Below, in pieces: positions 17,272-26,360 of a stretch of DNA of 64,000 nucleotides. The DNA is taken from the NCBI RefSeq assembly GCF_009754945.1, contig NZ_WPIN01000010.1:62001-126000 (forward strand), read 5' to 3'. The notes under the pieces were generated by a model that saw only the letters and a list, made by a program, of their open reading frames with translations, was not told where the DNA came from and ran no database searches. Made by a program: the position numbers and the translations under genes. Position 1 is the stretch's first letter, and each line of letters begins with the position of its first letter. The DNA is from Spirosoma arboris. GTDB taxonomy: Bacteria > Bacteroidota > Bacteroidia > Cytophagales > Spirosomataceae.

Positions 17272-18975
17272 CTATCGTGAGGATGATGAAGAAACCTTAG
17301 ACGCTGTTGCTGCTTTATCCAGCTCTTTTTTCACAGCCGCCCGTTGATCGTCACGTACAGTTGGATAAGTGATGCCCAACTGTTCCAGATACGTCTTGTA
17401 CTTGCTGGGATCGTAGTAAAACTTCTCCAGCTTGGGCTTGAATTCGGCCATAATCTTCTTGTTCAAATAAATCGCGGGCTGTTCTTTTGGCGAAATCAGC
17501 GGCTCATACTTAATGTCTTTGGTTTGTTCGTCTTTGTAATAGGCCCAGGCATCTTTAATCAACTCAGGTTTCAGTAACAGGTCTAGCAAAGTCATGGCTT
17601 CGGCTTTTGCTCCATATACCACTCCTTTATGCGCGATTGGCGTTGCCATCGAAATGGCATTGGCCCAATGGTGACCCGGCAGACCAGGAATGTTGCTGGG
17701 GTAACGTAGCACGATGGTAGGTAGCGACCAGGAGATATCGGCGATGTCGTCGGAGCCACCGCCCATGGGCGTCATGGCCTGTCCCCCCATCATCACTACT
17801 GGAGCGGAGGAAGTGGGCATACCCATCGAATCTAATTTCGTGGCTAGCCCATCCATTTTGGGAGCCTGTAATTCAAGTTGCGAAGCTCTGGCCAGCAACT
17901 GATCTTCGTCTGACCAGGTTGGTAAGCCTACTTTCTTGATGTTGTCATAGGCTGCGGCTGCAATCGGGCGATTGGTATGCACCGGCCAGGCCGATCCCAG
18001 AATTTCGTAGGTAAACTTAGTATCCGTCATCATAGCTGCTCCCTCAGCTATCTTCTTTCCCGTCTCAAACAAGGCTTTGATTTTAGGATAGGTTCGTTCA
18101 CGGAAAAAGTACCATACTGCCGCTTTTGAAGGCACTACGTTGGGTTGATCACCACCGTCAGAAATAACATAGTGTGAGCGCTGAGTTAATTCCAGATGTT
18201 CGCGCCGAAAATTCCAGCCGACGTTCATCAATTCAACGGCATCCAGGGCACTGCGTCCGCGCCAGGGAGCACCTGCTGCGTGAGCCGCCTGACCTTCAAA
18301 ATTGAATTTCGCTGAGATTAACCCGTTATAGCCATTGTCACCCCAGGATACGCCGAGATTGTTACCTACGTGGGTGAATATACAGGCATCCACATCTTTG
18401 AAATACCCATCCCGAACGTAGAAGGCTTTGGTGCCCAGAAGCTCTTCGGCAACGCCCGGCCAGAGCATGAGTGTACCGGGAATTTTGTCCCGTTCCATCA
18501 ACTTCTTGACCGCCAATACAGCCACGATGTTAAGCGCCTGTCCCGAGTTATGACCTTCGCCATGTCCGGGAGCTCCTTCAACGATAGGATCTTTATAGGC
18601 TACTCCGGGCTTTTGACTAGCTTTCGGAATACAGTCGATGTCAGAACCAACGGCAATGAGTGGCTTGCCCGATCCCCAGGTGGCAATCCAGGCCGTGGGA
18701 ATACCCGCAACACCTTTTTTTATCGTAAAGCCTTCCTTTTCCAGCAGGCCCGTTAGGTAGTTTGCCGTTTCTTCCTCCTGGAAACCTAGTTCGGCAAAAC
18801 TGAAGAGCTTATCATTGATTTGTTGAGCTAGAACCTTATTAGCCTCCACAGAAGCAACCGCTTCGGCTTTGAGTTTGTCAAGTTTATCGTTGGGCTTGGA
18901 GGCTTTCTTAGTCTGCCCAAATAGAAGAGCAGGAAGCAATAGAGCACCCAATAAAAGATTAGTACAGTATTTCAT
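17272..18975 (-). CDS. Secreted M20-family amidohydrolase, tandem copy 3 (AbgB-like)
   Basis: This 567-aa paralogue is the first of the array in transcription order and closest to copy 1 in the C-terminal half (both have GMPTSSAPVVMMGG and MTPMGGGSDDIADISWS). The signal peptide is LLLGALLLPALLFGQ. The catalytic set is intact: GSDIDCIP, GEGHNSGQA, WPGVAEE. Its 5' flank (GCCAAATTTTATAAG just before the start) is shared with copy 2, so the duplication included upstream DNA. It has its own terminator and is probably a separate transcript from copies 2 and 1. A start four codons upstream (18987) is possible. Confidence 0.92.
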   Translation of the reverse strand: MKYCTNLLLGALLLPALLFGQTKKASKPNDKLDKLKAEAVASVEANKVLAQQINDKLFSFAELGFQEEETANYLTGLLEKEGFTIKKGVAGIPTAWIATWGSGKPLIAVGSDIDCIPKASQKPGVAYKDPIVEGAPGHGEGHNSGQALNIVAVLAVKKLMERDKIPGTLMLWPGVAEELLGTKAFYVRDGYFKDVDACIFTHVGNNLGVSWGDNGYNGLISAKFNFEGQAAHAAGAPWRGRSALDAVELMNVGWNFRREHLELTQRSHYVISDGGDQPNVVPSKAAVWYFFRERTYPKIKALFETGKKIAEGAAMMTDTKFTYEILGSAWPVHTNRPIAAAAYDNIKKVGLPTWSDEDQLLARASQLELQAPKMDGLATKLDSMGMPTSSAPVVMMGGQAMTPMGGGSDDIADISWSLPTIVLRYPSNIPGLPGHHWANAISMATPIAHKGVVYGAKAEAMTLLDLLLKPELIKDAWAYYKDEQTKDIKYEPLISPKEQPAIYLNKKIMAEFKPKLEKFYYDPSKYKTYLEQLGITYPTVRDDQRAAVKKELDKAATASKVSSSSSR

Positions 18976-19183
18976 GAGTATTGCCAAATTTTATAAGTAC
19001 GATTGGGCTTTTGTCAATTAAATATACTAGGAATGGGCTAGATTTTTCATAATTTGTTCTTTCAGGCTAAAAATGCTATTACATAAAGATCATTGACAAT
19101 GGCTATCCTGTAAGAGGGATATTATGAAATATTCTTCTTATCTGTATACTTATCTACTATTGGGTAGACTTGTTAGATGCCTC

Positions 19184-20344
19184 TCAATGTGTAAATAACG
19201 GCATACCTACAATTAACTGCGCTGACCGAAAGTCGCCTATGTGAGTTGGACCATCTTTGATAATGTGTGGCAGAGTTCGTAATTCAGCATACAATCGCCG
19301 TTTTGTAGCTAATGGTATATCAATGCCTAAACCCAACAGATATCCAATGCTCAAGCCATTCCTCATTTGTATCTCAGTATCCACAAGATTATTACCACTA
19401 ATATGACCTGTAAGTGTAAGGCTGTATGTAAATCCTACCCCAGCTTTAATATACCAACGCAGTGCCCGATTAAGGAATACATAGCGAGCTGTTATAGGTA
19501 AGGCTAGAAACTGTTCCTGAAATGAGTAGTAGCGGTAATCCTGAAATGTGGGATCTAATGGATTCGTAACAACTGTAGATTGCCCACCTTTATATTGAGT
19601 AAACAACGCTTCTAGCATTAACGATAGCCGTTTACGAGGCATTAATGTAAGAAACCCACCTAAAACAAATGTGTTGTAAACTGGATATAAGCCGTTCGGA
19701 TTGAAATAAGGATTAGAGCTAACAAAGCTATAATCCCAGCGATTACGAACTACTCCCAGAATTGCACCAACTTCATAATGAAATGGAGATTTGGTTAAAC
19801 TCGACAATTCTCCAGGTTTTACGCAGCGATTATAAGCGATAACAATCTGCTCAAAATACGAGTAGTCGTAGAAAAAACGATGAGATTCCAATCTGGCCAG
19901 AAAAGCTGGATCGGTACATTCTGTCAGGCTTCTATTGAGTAGCGTCCACGCCATTTTTCCACGCAACGGTACAAACGACTGATCGGGAAGTTGAAGCACG
20001 TAAGCCAGTTCTCCTTCCGGATTGTCCAGGCTGTACAAACTAATGTAACCTTTGATCCGTTCGCGAAGGAATAAGTGATTCGTAATACCTTCTTCGGTCA
20101 ATAGGGCGGCTATGTGATTAACGCCTTCGGTCGTATATGATTTAAGCTGATCTGGCGTATAACTTCGTTCTGGAGCTCTGCTGTTCGCTCGTAGAAAAAT
20201 AAGTTTATTTCCTTTCGCTCGCACTTCTCCTTGTAAGGTATCACCCTGACTAGTTATGACGCGGCCTGACGAGAAAAATTGCTGAGCAGATGTATTTGCA
20301 ATATGTAATAGAGTAACTAGAATAATAATGAAGACTTGTTTCAT
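19184..20344 (-). CDS. Predicted outer-membrane beta-barrel protein, uncharacterised
   Basis: The 386-aa protein has a signal peptide (about 1-20, ending NTSAQQ). The first half looks soluble (GRVITSQGDTLQGEVRAKGNKLIFLRA..., a pattern seen in many Bacteroidota surface proteins). The C-terminal half, from about residue 185, has alternating amphipathic strands (YEVGAILGVVRNRWDY, FVLGGFLTLMPRKRLSLMLEALF, YIKAGVGFTYSLTLTGHI, LSIGYLLGLGIDIPL), typical of a small outer-membrane barrel of the PorT/OMP_b-brl type. No specific family was recognised. Both neighbours face away from any obvious partner. Confidence 0.7.
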   Translation of the reverse strand: MKQVFIIILVTLLHIANTSAQQFFSSGRVITSQGDTLQGEVRAKGNKLIFLRANSRAPERSYTPDQLKSYTTEGVNHIAALLTEEGITNHLFLRERIKGYISLYSLDNPEGELAYVLQLPDQSFVPLRGKMAWTLLNRSLTECTDPAFLARLESHRFFYDYSYFEQIVIAYNRCVKPGELSSLTKSPFHYEVGAILGVVRNRWDYSFVSSNPYFNPNGLYPVYNTFVLGGFLTLMPRKRLSLMLEALFTQYKGGQSTVVTNPLDPTFQDYRYYSFQEQFLALPITARYVFLNRALRWYIKAGVGFTYSLTLTGHISGNNLVDTEIQMRNGLSIGYLLGLGIDIPLATKRRLYAELRTLPHIIKDGPTHIGDFRSAQLIVGMPLFTH

Positions 20345-20431
20345 CTCAAGTTGGTAGCTGTGGAAGTAAACGATTGGCCTAATAAAGCAATAAAAACAAC
20401 AGAAGAAGTCATTAATTGAGAATCTATTTCT

Positions 20432-20463
20432 GTTTCACCCATGCCCCTAATTCACTACTTTTG
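20432..20463 (+). promoter_or_regulatory. Candidate promoter of icd
   Basis: TACTTTTG at 20456-20463 fits TAnnTTTG. A TTTC at 20433-20436 lies 19 nt upstream as a near-consensus -33 box. The predicted leader is about 55 nt. An AGGAGG at 20472-20477 is too far from ATG 20526 to act as its ribosome site. Confidence 0.5.
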
Positions 20464-20525
20464 CATCCGTACAGGAGGCCCTGCCAAGTTTTTGTATCGT
20501 TTTCAATCGTTTATAATCAAGTCAA

Positions 20526-21746
20526 ATGGAAAAAATTAAGGTAGCAAATCCGGTTGTCGAACTGGATGGCGACGAAATGACCCGTATCATCTGGAAGTTC
20601 ATTAAAGACAAGCTGATTCTGCCCTACGTCGACGTTGACATTAAATACTATGATCTAGGCATCGAGTACCGCGACGAAACCAACGACCAGGTAACGATTG
20701 ATGCGGCTAATGCCATTAAAGAATACGGTGTGGGCATCAAATGTGCCACCATCACGCCCGATGAAGATCGGGTTAAAGAGTTCAACCTGAAGCAGATGTG
20801 GAAGTCGCCCAACGGCACGATCCGCAATATTCTGGACGGTACCGTATTCCGCGAGCCAATCGTGATGAGCAACGTACCACGTCTGGTTACCAACTGGAAA
20901 TACCCTATCATCGTTGGCCGGCATGCGTTTGGTGATCAGTACCGTGCTACTGATTTCATCGTACCGGGCAAGGGTAAACTGACTATGAAGTTTGAAGGCG
21001 AAGACGGAACCGTACTGGAATACGACGTCTTCAAATTCCCAGGTGCCGGTGTTGCTATGGGTATGTATAACCTCGATGAGTCGATTCGCGGATTTGCGCA
21101 GGCTTGTTTCAACATGGCTCTGCAAAAAGGCTGGCCGTTATATCTCTCGACCAAAAACACGATCCTGAAAAAATACGACGGTCGTTTCAAGGATATTTTC
21201 CAGGAAATCTACGACGCCGAATTCAAAGCAAAAGGCGTTCATTACGAACACCGCCTGATCGATGATATGGTGGCTTCGGCACTGAAATGGGAAGGCAACT
21301 TCGTATGGGCTTGTAAAAACTACGATGGCGACGTTCAGTCGGATACGGTGGCTCAAGGCTTTGGCTCGCTGGGCCTGATGACCTCCGTGCTGGTTACACC
21401 CGATGGAGAAACAATGGAGGCCGAAGCGGCTCACGGTACGGTAACGCGTCACTACCGCGAGTACCAGAAAGGTAACAAAACCTCGACCAACCCAATTGCT
21501 TCGATCTACGCCTGGACACGTGGTCTGGCTTTCCGGGGCAAACTGGATGGTAACGAGGAGCTGATCAACTTCGCCAATGCGTTAGAAGCCGTTTGTGTTG
21601 AAACCGTTGAAAGCGGTAAAATGACGAAAGATTTGGCGCTATCAGCCTATCCGGCAGGCACGAAATTGGTAGCTGGTGAGCATTACCTCAACACCGAAGA
21701 TTTCCTCGAAGCGCTGGATGAGAATCTGAAAGCGAAACTGTCCTGA
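20526..21746 (+). CDS. icd: Isocitrate dehydrogenase (NADP+), homodimeric type
   Basis: This TCA-cycle enzyme oxidatively decarboxylates isocitrate to 2-oxoglutarate. The 406-aa protein belongs to the subfamily shared with eukaryotic IDH1/2: VVELDGDEMTRIIWKFIKDKLILPY at the N-terminus, CATITPDEDRVKEF, the substrate loop KSPNGTIRNILDGTVFREPI, the metal aspartates in RLIDDMVASALKWEG and DGDVQSDTVAQGFGSLG, and EAAHGTVTRHYREYQKG for the NADP region. Length is normal. It is monocistronic, followed by an inverted repeat that begins at its stop codon and then by a short terminator. Confidence 0.97.
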   Translation: MEKIKVANPVVELDGDEMTRIIWKFIKDKLILPYVDVDIKYYDLGIEYRDETNDQVTIDAANAIKEYGVGIKCATITPDEDRVKEFNLKQMWKSPNGTIRNILDGTVFREPIVMSNVPRLVTNWKYPIIVGRHAFGDQYRATDFIVPGKGKLTMKFEGEDGTVLEYDVFKFPGAGVAMGMYNLDESIRGFAQACFNMALQKGWPLYLSTKNTILKKYDGRFKDIFQEIYDAEFKAKGVHYEHRLIDDMVASALKWEGNFVWACKNYDGDVQSDTVAQGFGSLGLMTSVLVTPDGETMEAEAAHGTVTRHYREYQKGNKTSTNPIASIYAWTRGLAFRGKLDGNEELINFANALEAVCVETVESGKMTKDLALSAYPAGTKLVAGEHYLNTEDFLEALDENLKAKLS

Positions 21747-21847
21747 ACCGGGATTTAACAGATTTAAGGATTAATCTGATTTTGTTTACTGCTACTGTCT
21801 GAGAGCAAAATCCTGTAAATCCATAAATCAACTAAATCCCGGTTCAG
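21743..21847. repeat. Inverted repeat spanning the icd stop codon
   Basis: The 15-bp perfect arms CTGAACCGGGATTTA (21743-21757) and its complement (21833-21847) enclose 75 nt that contain further GATTTA/TAAATC words. The left arm includes the icd stop. The repeat could fold into a long 3' structure. Confidence 0.75.
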
Positions 21848-21850
21848 ACA

Positions 21851-21885
21851 AGTGCCACCTTTGTAGTAGGGTGGCACTTTTATTT
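21851..21885 (+). terminator. Intrinsic terminator of icd
   Basis: The stem AGTGCCACC (21851-21859) / GGTGGCACT (21870-21878) is followed by a T-rich run (TTTTATTTT). Confidence 0.8.
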
Positions 21886-21913
21886 TCTTTGCCATCCAAA
21901 CTCTTTATTCTTT

Positions 21914-22321
21914 ATGAAACATATTCTTACCCTTGTGGCTTTAGCCCTGCTCTCTGTCACAACATACGCTCACACGCCTGCTGGCGATCCACCTGTAAAA
22001 ACCATGAAATCAACCTCCGTTCAACACATTGTGCTGTTTAAGTTCAAGCCCGAAACAACGGCTGCAAAAGTGAATGAAATTGTAGCCGCCTTCGAAGCCC
22101 TACCATCGCAAATAAAAGAGATCAAAGGATTTAAGTGGGGCACGAATAACAGTCCTGAAAAACTTAATAAAGGGCTGACACATGCGTTCATTCTGACTTT
22201 CGACAACGAGAAAGATCGGGATGCTTACTTACCGCATCCGGCTCACAAAAAATTTGGTACCATCGTTGGCCCGTGGCTAGCCGAAGTAACGGTTGTCGAT
22301 TTCACCGATCAGGCGAAATAA
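21914..22321 (+). CDS. Exported Dabb (stress-responsive alpha/beta-barrel) domain protein
   Basis: The 135-aa protein has a signal peptide (about 1-19, ending TTYAH). The Dabb domain covers about residues 36-130: VQHIVLFKFKPETTAAKVNEIVAAFEALP, IKGFKWGTNNSPE, THAFILTFDNEKDRDAYLPHPAHKKF. Dabb domains form dimeric ferredoxin-like barrels; some plant members are stress-induced, and most bacterial exported ones have no known function. It converges on the nitrilase gene, with a 35-bp hairpin between. Confidence 0.88.
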   Translation: MKHILTLVALALLSVTTYAHTPAGDPPVKTMKSTSVQHIVLFKFKPETTAAKVNEIVAAFEALPSQIKEIKGFKWGTNNSPEKLNKGLTHAFILTFDNEKDRDAYLPHPAHKKFGTIVGPWLAEVTVVDFTDQAK

Positions 22322-22336
22322 GCGTCAGATAGGGTC

Positions 22337-22418
22337 AAATTGCTGATTACGACTAACATAACATACGCCATATCTTTGGAGACATGGCGTATGTTATGTT
22401 AGTCGTAATCAGCAATTT
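22337..22418. repeat. 35-bp perfect inverted repeat between convergent genes
   Basis: The left arm 22337-22371 and right arm 22384-22418 are exact reverse complements around a 12-nt loop. The right arm contains the last six codons and stop of the nitrilase (KIADYD). The left arm begins 16 nt after the Dabb stop. It should form a very stable hairpin on either transcript and may act as a bidirectional terminator or RNase III target. Confidence 0.95.
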
Positions 22419-23340
22419 TCTGTATAGGTGGTTGGTTCGTGACCGTCAAGTTGAACACATCATTTCGTGCATAATGCCCGACGCAATCGAAGTCTAATTT
22501 GCTTTTCGCCAATATCGAAAAGTCAAGATCGGCAATCAGCAATCCTTCCTGATTCCAGAGAGGGCCCGTTAAGGTTTCGCCCATGGGCGAGATAATGACA
22601 CTTCCACCAGGGCTCATAATTTCCGGTTCATCGGCCAAGTCGGCTTGATAGCGGTCAGGGTAGTCGACTTTTCTGACGAACTGATTGCTGGCTAAGACAA
22701 AACAACGACCTTCCAGGGCAATATGCTGCATGGTCGCTTGCCAGGAGTCGCGAGCATCGGCAGTGGGTGCCAGATAAATTTCGATGCCCTGCTGATAGAG
22801 GGCAGTTCGGGCCAATGGCATGTAGTTTTCCCAACAGATGAGTCCGCCTAATTTGCCAACTTCCGTGTCAAAACTGACCAATGTGCTACCATCGCTTTCG
22901 CCCCAGATGTAGCGCTCTAGTCCAGTTGGCTTTAGTTTTCGATGCTTCCCCAATAAACGCCCATCTTTCCCAAAATAAAGGAGTGCGCAATGGAGCGTTC
23001 CACCAATGGGTTCTTTTTCCGTTACACCCAACGCGACAAACAGGTTTGCCTTTTTTACGGCTTCCTGAATTCGGCTCGTTTGTGTCGAATCAACTTCCAG
23101 ACTGTTTGCCCAATAATCTAACCATACGCTACGGCCTTTGTCGGTGCGTCGACCAACAATAGCATCGAACGTTAATCCACGTGGATAACAGGGTATAAAC
23201 GATTCGGGAAATAGCACCAACTGGCAACCTTCCTGAGCTGCTTTTTCAAGCCAGTCAATAACCAGATCAACGCTCTTCTCCAAATCGAACAGGGCTGGAG
23301 TTGCCTGCACTACTCCGACTCGAATAGTTTTGAAATTCAT
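22399..23340 (-). CDS. Nitrilase-type carbon-nitrogen hydrolase
   Basis: The 313-aa protein from MNFKTIRVGVVQ belongs to the nitrilase branch of the CN-hydrolase superfamily. The catalytic triad is visible: Glu46 in LFPESFIP, Lys135 in KHRKLKPT and Cys169 in GGLICWENYMPLAR. The CWEN context and YPRGLTFDAIVG block are typical of true nitrilases or cyanide hydratases (R-CN to the acid plus ammonia). A ten-codon upstream extension is open, but MNFKT fits the family start. The last six codons lie within the 35-bp inverted repeat. The natural substrate is unknown. Confidence 0.92.
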   Translation of the reverse strand: MNFKTIRVGVVQATPALFDLEKSVDLVIDWLEKAAQEGCQLVLFPESFIPCYPRGLTFDAIVGRRTDKGRSVWLDYWANSLEVDSTQTSRIQEAVKKANLFVALGVTEKEPIGGTLHCALLYFGKDGRLLGKHRKLKPTGLERYIWGESDGSTLVSFDTEVGKLGGLICWENYMPLARTALYQQGIEIYLAPTADARDSWQATMQHIALEGRCFVLASNQFVRKVDYPDRYQADLADEPEIMSPGGSVIISPMGETLTGPLWNQEGLLIADLDFSILAKSKLDFDCVGHYARNDVFNLTVTNQPPIQKIADYD

Positions 23341-23355
23341 TAGCTGGGAAATGTT

Positions 23356-23420
23356 AAATGCAAAGAGCACGCATATACTCTTAGCGATCTTTGCGGCAAT
23401 ACTTTGCGCTCTTTGCGTTT
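23356..23420. repeat. Inverted repeat between DPP-IV and nitrilase genes
   Basis: AAATGCAAAGAGC (23356-23368) pairs with GCTCTTTGCGTTT (23408-23420) with one G-U-compatible mismatch. It lies between the two minus-strand genes, where it could end the DPP-IV transcript. Confidence 0.6.
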
Positions 23421-23425
23421 AAAAT

Positions 23426-25621
23426 TTACAAATTCTTCTCTACAAAATCAGTCATCATCTGATACAGGTGCATACGGGTGTTGCCGCCGTAAATACCGTG
23501 ATTTCGGTTGGGATAATAGAATGACTGAAACTGTTTCCCTGCTTCAATTAGGGCATTCTCAAACGCAATCGAATTCTGAAAATGCACATTATCATCGCCA
23601 GTGCCGTGAACTAACAGGTAGGGTCCACGTAGTTTGGAGGCATGCGTTACCGGTGAGTTATAGTCGTAACCGGCTGCGTTTTCCTGAGGACGTTTGAGGT
23701 AGCGTTCAGTGTAAATGGTATCATAGAATCGCCAGTTTGTAACGGGTGCTACCGATATGCCAGCATTGAACACATCGGCGCCTAAGGTCATGCAGAGAGC
23801 CGTCATATAACCACCATAGCTCCACCCCCAAATACCGACACGGTTTGGATCAACATAAGGCAGAGTTTTGAGCGAACGAGCCACTGTTATCTGATCTTCA
23901 GTTTCGAGTTTGCCCAATTGCGCGTAAGTCGACGTACGAAAGGCCGTTCCTCGTGCGCCAGTGCCTCGCCCATCGACAGACACAATGATGTAACCTTTCT
24001 GAACCAGCGTCTGATACCAGAAAAAATCACGGCTATCCCATTCATTCTTAACCGTCTGCGAACCAGGTCCACCATAGACGAACATCAAAATCGGATACTT
24101 TTTTGTACCCGTACTATCGAAGTTTGTAGGACGAATCATCCAACCGTTGAGCGGTGAGCCGTCGGCTGCTTTGGTTTGAAAAAACTGCTTCGGAGAAACG
24201 GAGAAAGAGGCTAAGCGCGCTTTTAAGTCATCATTTGTTTCCAGAGCACGAAGATCGTTAGTGGTTTTAGTATCGCGTAGGCTAACGGTTACAGGTGAAT
24301 TCGTTGCTGTATGATACAGCAGATAGTAGGCAAAATCAGGACTGAAATTAGCGGTGTACGTACCTGGCTTTACGGATAATTTCTGTTTGTTCTGACCATC
24401 CAGCCCAATGCTGTATAGATGCCTTTCCAGTGGAGAAGCTTCGGTCGATGAGAAGAAAATCGTGCCACTCTTCTCATCAATACCCGATACGGTTGCCACC
24501 TCAAAGTTGCCCGATGTAATTGGACGGATAAGTTTACCCGTCAGGTCATACAGATAAAGGTGTTTATAGCCACTCCGTTCGCTGCTCCAGATAAATGACT
24601 TACTATTGTTTAGGTAGGTTAAATCGTCGGTAAATTCCAGATCAACATAGGTGGCACTCGTCTCGGTCAATATCGTTTGAGCCTGTCCCGTGGTGGCATT
24701 GATGTGCAGTAAGTCGAGTCTGTTCTGAAGCCGATTCATCCGGCGAACCGACAGCAAATTAGCGTTCTTTGTCCACTGAATTCTTGGCAAATAGATATCC
24801 GTTTCCGCCCCTGTTTGTGCCTGCACTTTCTTACCCGTCAGCACATCAGCAATCCAAACTGACACCAACGAATTGGCTTCACCTGCCTTGGGATATTTAA
24901 AGCGATAGTCGACTGGATACAGGCCACCCCAGAGTTGCATGTCATATTCGGGTACCCGACTTTCGTCGAACCGAATCCAGGCCAGGTGCTTACTGTCGGG
25001 AGACCATTCAAAGGCGCGTGCCATACTAAACTCCTCCTCATAAACCCAGTCGGCTCCGCCGTTAATGATGGCATTGCGTTTCCCGTCGGATGTCAGTTTT
25101 GTTTCTTTACCACTAGCTAACTCTACCGCAAACAAGTTATTGTCACGAACGAAAGCGACTCGTTTACCATCGGGCGAGAAGCTAGCATATTGCTGTTTAC
25201 CAGCGCGACTAAGCAGAGTTAGCTGCTTTGTTGTCAGACTGTAGATGTAAAATTCAGCCCTACTTGATCGGCGATAAATTGGTTCTTCCTGTGTTGTTAG
25301 AAGTAGCTTTCGCTCATCGGACGATAGCTGATACCCGTCAATATGAATTGATTTACCTGCCACATTAGTCTGTCGTTCATCGAATAGTGTTTCAACCGGC
25401 AGGCCAGTTGTGATGTTGAATTTAACAATTTTACCACCATCAAGGGTCGTATAAAATCCACCGGATTTCATCCAATTAACCGCTTCAACTGTACGCTGAG
25501 CGAAGGTGCCTGCATTGCGCCCCCAAATGTCATCGAGCGTAACCAGCTTCTTGGTTTGGCTAAATGCCGCAGCACTAAATAGAAAAAAGAAAAGAGAGAG
25601 TAAAACGCGCGAATGTTTCAT
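23426..25621 (-). CDS. Dipeptidyl peptidase IV-type S9 family serine peptidase
   Basis: The 731-aa protein from MKHSRVLLSL has a signal peptide (about 1-21). A beta-propeller follows (DPPIV_N, about 80-440, with DWVYEEEFSMARAFEWSPD holding the double-Glu substrate motif), then a C-terminal alpha/beta-hydrolase. The catalytic triad is Ser601 in GWSYGGY, Asp676 in GTGDDNVHF and His708 in NHGIYGG. It should remove X-Pro or X-Ala dipeptides from peptides in the periplasm. A longer start (25672) runs through a hairpin arm and is rejected. Confidence 0.96.
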   Translation of the reverse strand: MKHSRVLLSLFFFLFSAAAFSQTKKLVTLDDIWGRNAGTFAQRTVEAVNWMKSGGFYTTLDGGKIVKFNITTGLPVETLFDERQTNVAGKSIHIDGYQLSSDERKLLLTTQEEPIYRRSSRAEFYIYSLTTKQLTLLSRAGKQQYASFSPDGKRVAFVRDNNLFAVELASGKETKLTSDGKRNAIINGGADWVYEEEFSMARAFEWSPDSKHLAWIRFDESRVPEYDMQLWGGLYPVDYRFKYPKAGEANSLVSVWIADVLTGKKVQAQTGAETDIYLPRIQWTKNANLLSVRRMNRLQNRLDLLHINATTGQAQTILTETSATYVDLEFTDDLTYLNNSKSFIWSSERSGYKHLYLYDLTGKLIRPITSGNFEVATVSGIDEKSGTIFFSSTEASPLERHLYSIGLDGQNKQKLSVKPGTYTANFSPDFAYYLLYHTATNSPVTVSLRDTKTTNDLRALETNDDLKARLASFSVSPKQFFQTKAADGSPLNGWMIRPTNFDSTGTKKYPILMFVYGGPGSQTVKNEWDSRDFFWYQTLVQKGYIIVSVDGRGTGARGTAFRTSTYAQLGKLETEDQITVARSLKTLPYVDPNRVGIWGWSYGGYMTALCMTLGADVFNAGISVAPVTNWRFYDTIYTERYLKRPQENAAGYDYNSPVTHASKLRGPYLLVHGTGDDNVHFQNSIAFENALIEAGKQFQSFYYPNRNHGIYGGNTRMHLYQMMTDFVEKNL

Positions 25622-25650
25622 GCGTGTGGGCAAGTTTAAGAATTGAGATA

Positions 25651-25721
25651 AGCACAAAGCCACAGAGAACACAGAATGACCGCCAACCGGTTTTTCTCTG
25701 TGTTCTCTGTGGCTTTGTGCT
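25651..25721. terminator. 25-bp perfect hairpin with CACAGAG words
   Basis: The arms 25651-25675 and 25697-25721 are exact complements (AGCACAAAGCCACAGAG...). On the minus strand it sits 18 nt after the stop of the YcxB-like gene, in terminator position and before DPP-IV. Confidence 0.85.
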
Positions 25722-25738
25722 CAATAACAAAAACAGTC

Positions 25739-26323
25739 TTATTTCACTGCTTCGGCAGGAACACTACCCGGTAATAAGCCTTTGCGTTTCAGGAGGGCCT
25801 CGGTAAACCGCAGATCGTTGTCGCTGGTGAAAATGTTAAACGGCAGATATAAAAACTGCGCTTTGGCTAGTCCTTTTGTAACCGTCTTAGCCAGCCAGTT
25901 TGCCTTTACATTCGTCATTGCTTCAGCGTTGTCCAGAAAAAGAATATAAGCGTCTTTATCCTTAATAACACTGTCAATCTGACTCCATTTCAAAATGCCG
26001 CCTTCTTTAGCATTAATCCGCATCAGAATCTGGCGACTGTCGATTTCATAAACGTACTTCTGAAATAGCGCCTTGCTTTGCTCCATTTGAGCAATACCCG
26101 TAATCTGCACAGCCCAGAACAGCACATACAGAATAGTAAGCACAACAATCACGATGTAAATCCAATAGTTGGGGTAGACTTTCGTCAGGCTCAGAACAAC
26201 ATTTAGCAGAATCAACGCCAAGGGCACAAATGCCCATTTCCAGTTATCTTTCACCCACTGCCGAAGGGCAATATTGATGTACGTTTTTTGGTCTAATGCG
26301 TACTTTTTAGTCTTAACAATCAT
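25739..26323 (-). CDS. YcxB-like membrane protein
   Basis: The 194-aa protein has two adjacent membrane helices (WAFVPLALILLNVVLSL and YWIYIVIVVLTILYVLFW, about residues 30-72). The C-terminal cytoplasmic domain is of YcxB type (YEIDSRQILMRINAKEGGILKWSQIDSVIKDKDAYILFL...LYLPFNIF). The YcxB domain resembles PH-like folds and has no established function. A perfect -7 box precedes it. DUF4783 lies upstream on the same strand, with a repeat between. Confidence 0.75.
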   Translation of the reverse strand: MIVKTKKYALDQKTYINIALRQWVKDNWKWAFVPLALILLNVVLSLTKVYPNYWIYIVIVVLTILYVLFWAVQITGIAQMEQSKALFQKYVYEIDSRQILMRINAKEGGILKWSQIDSVIKDKDAYILFLDNAEAMTNVKANWLAKTVTKGLAKAQFLYLPFNIFTSDNDLRFTEALLKRKGLLPGSVPAEAVK

Positions 26324-26343
26324 AGTACCTCTACATGAAAGTG

Positions 26344-26351
26344 CAAAGATA
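26344..26351 (-). promoter_or_regulatory. -7 promoter element of the YcxB-like gene
   Basis: TATCTTTG on the minus strand, 20 nt before the start codon, matches TAnnTTTG. The -33 box is not clear. The implied leader is about 15 nt. Confidence 0.45.
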
Positions 26352-26360
26352 CAGGGGATT

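Noticed and set aside
20472..20477. AGGAGG upstream of icd taken as a ribosome binding site
   Set aside because: It is about 48 nt before the start codon, too far to act; genes here generally lack Shine-Dalgarno sites.
25622..25672. Seventeen-residue extension of the DPP-IV start
   Set aside because: It runs through a 25-bp hairpin arm; the signal peptide begins at the later Met.
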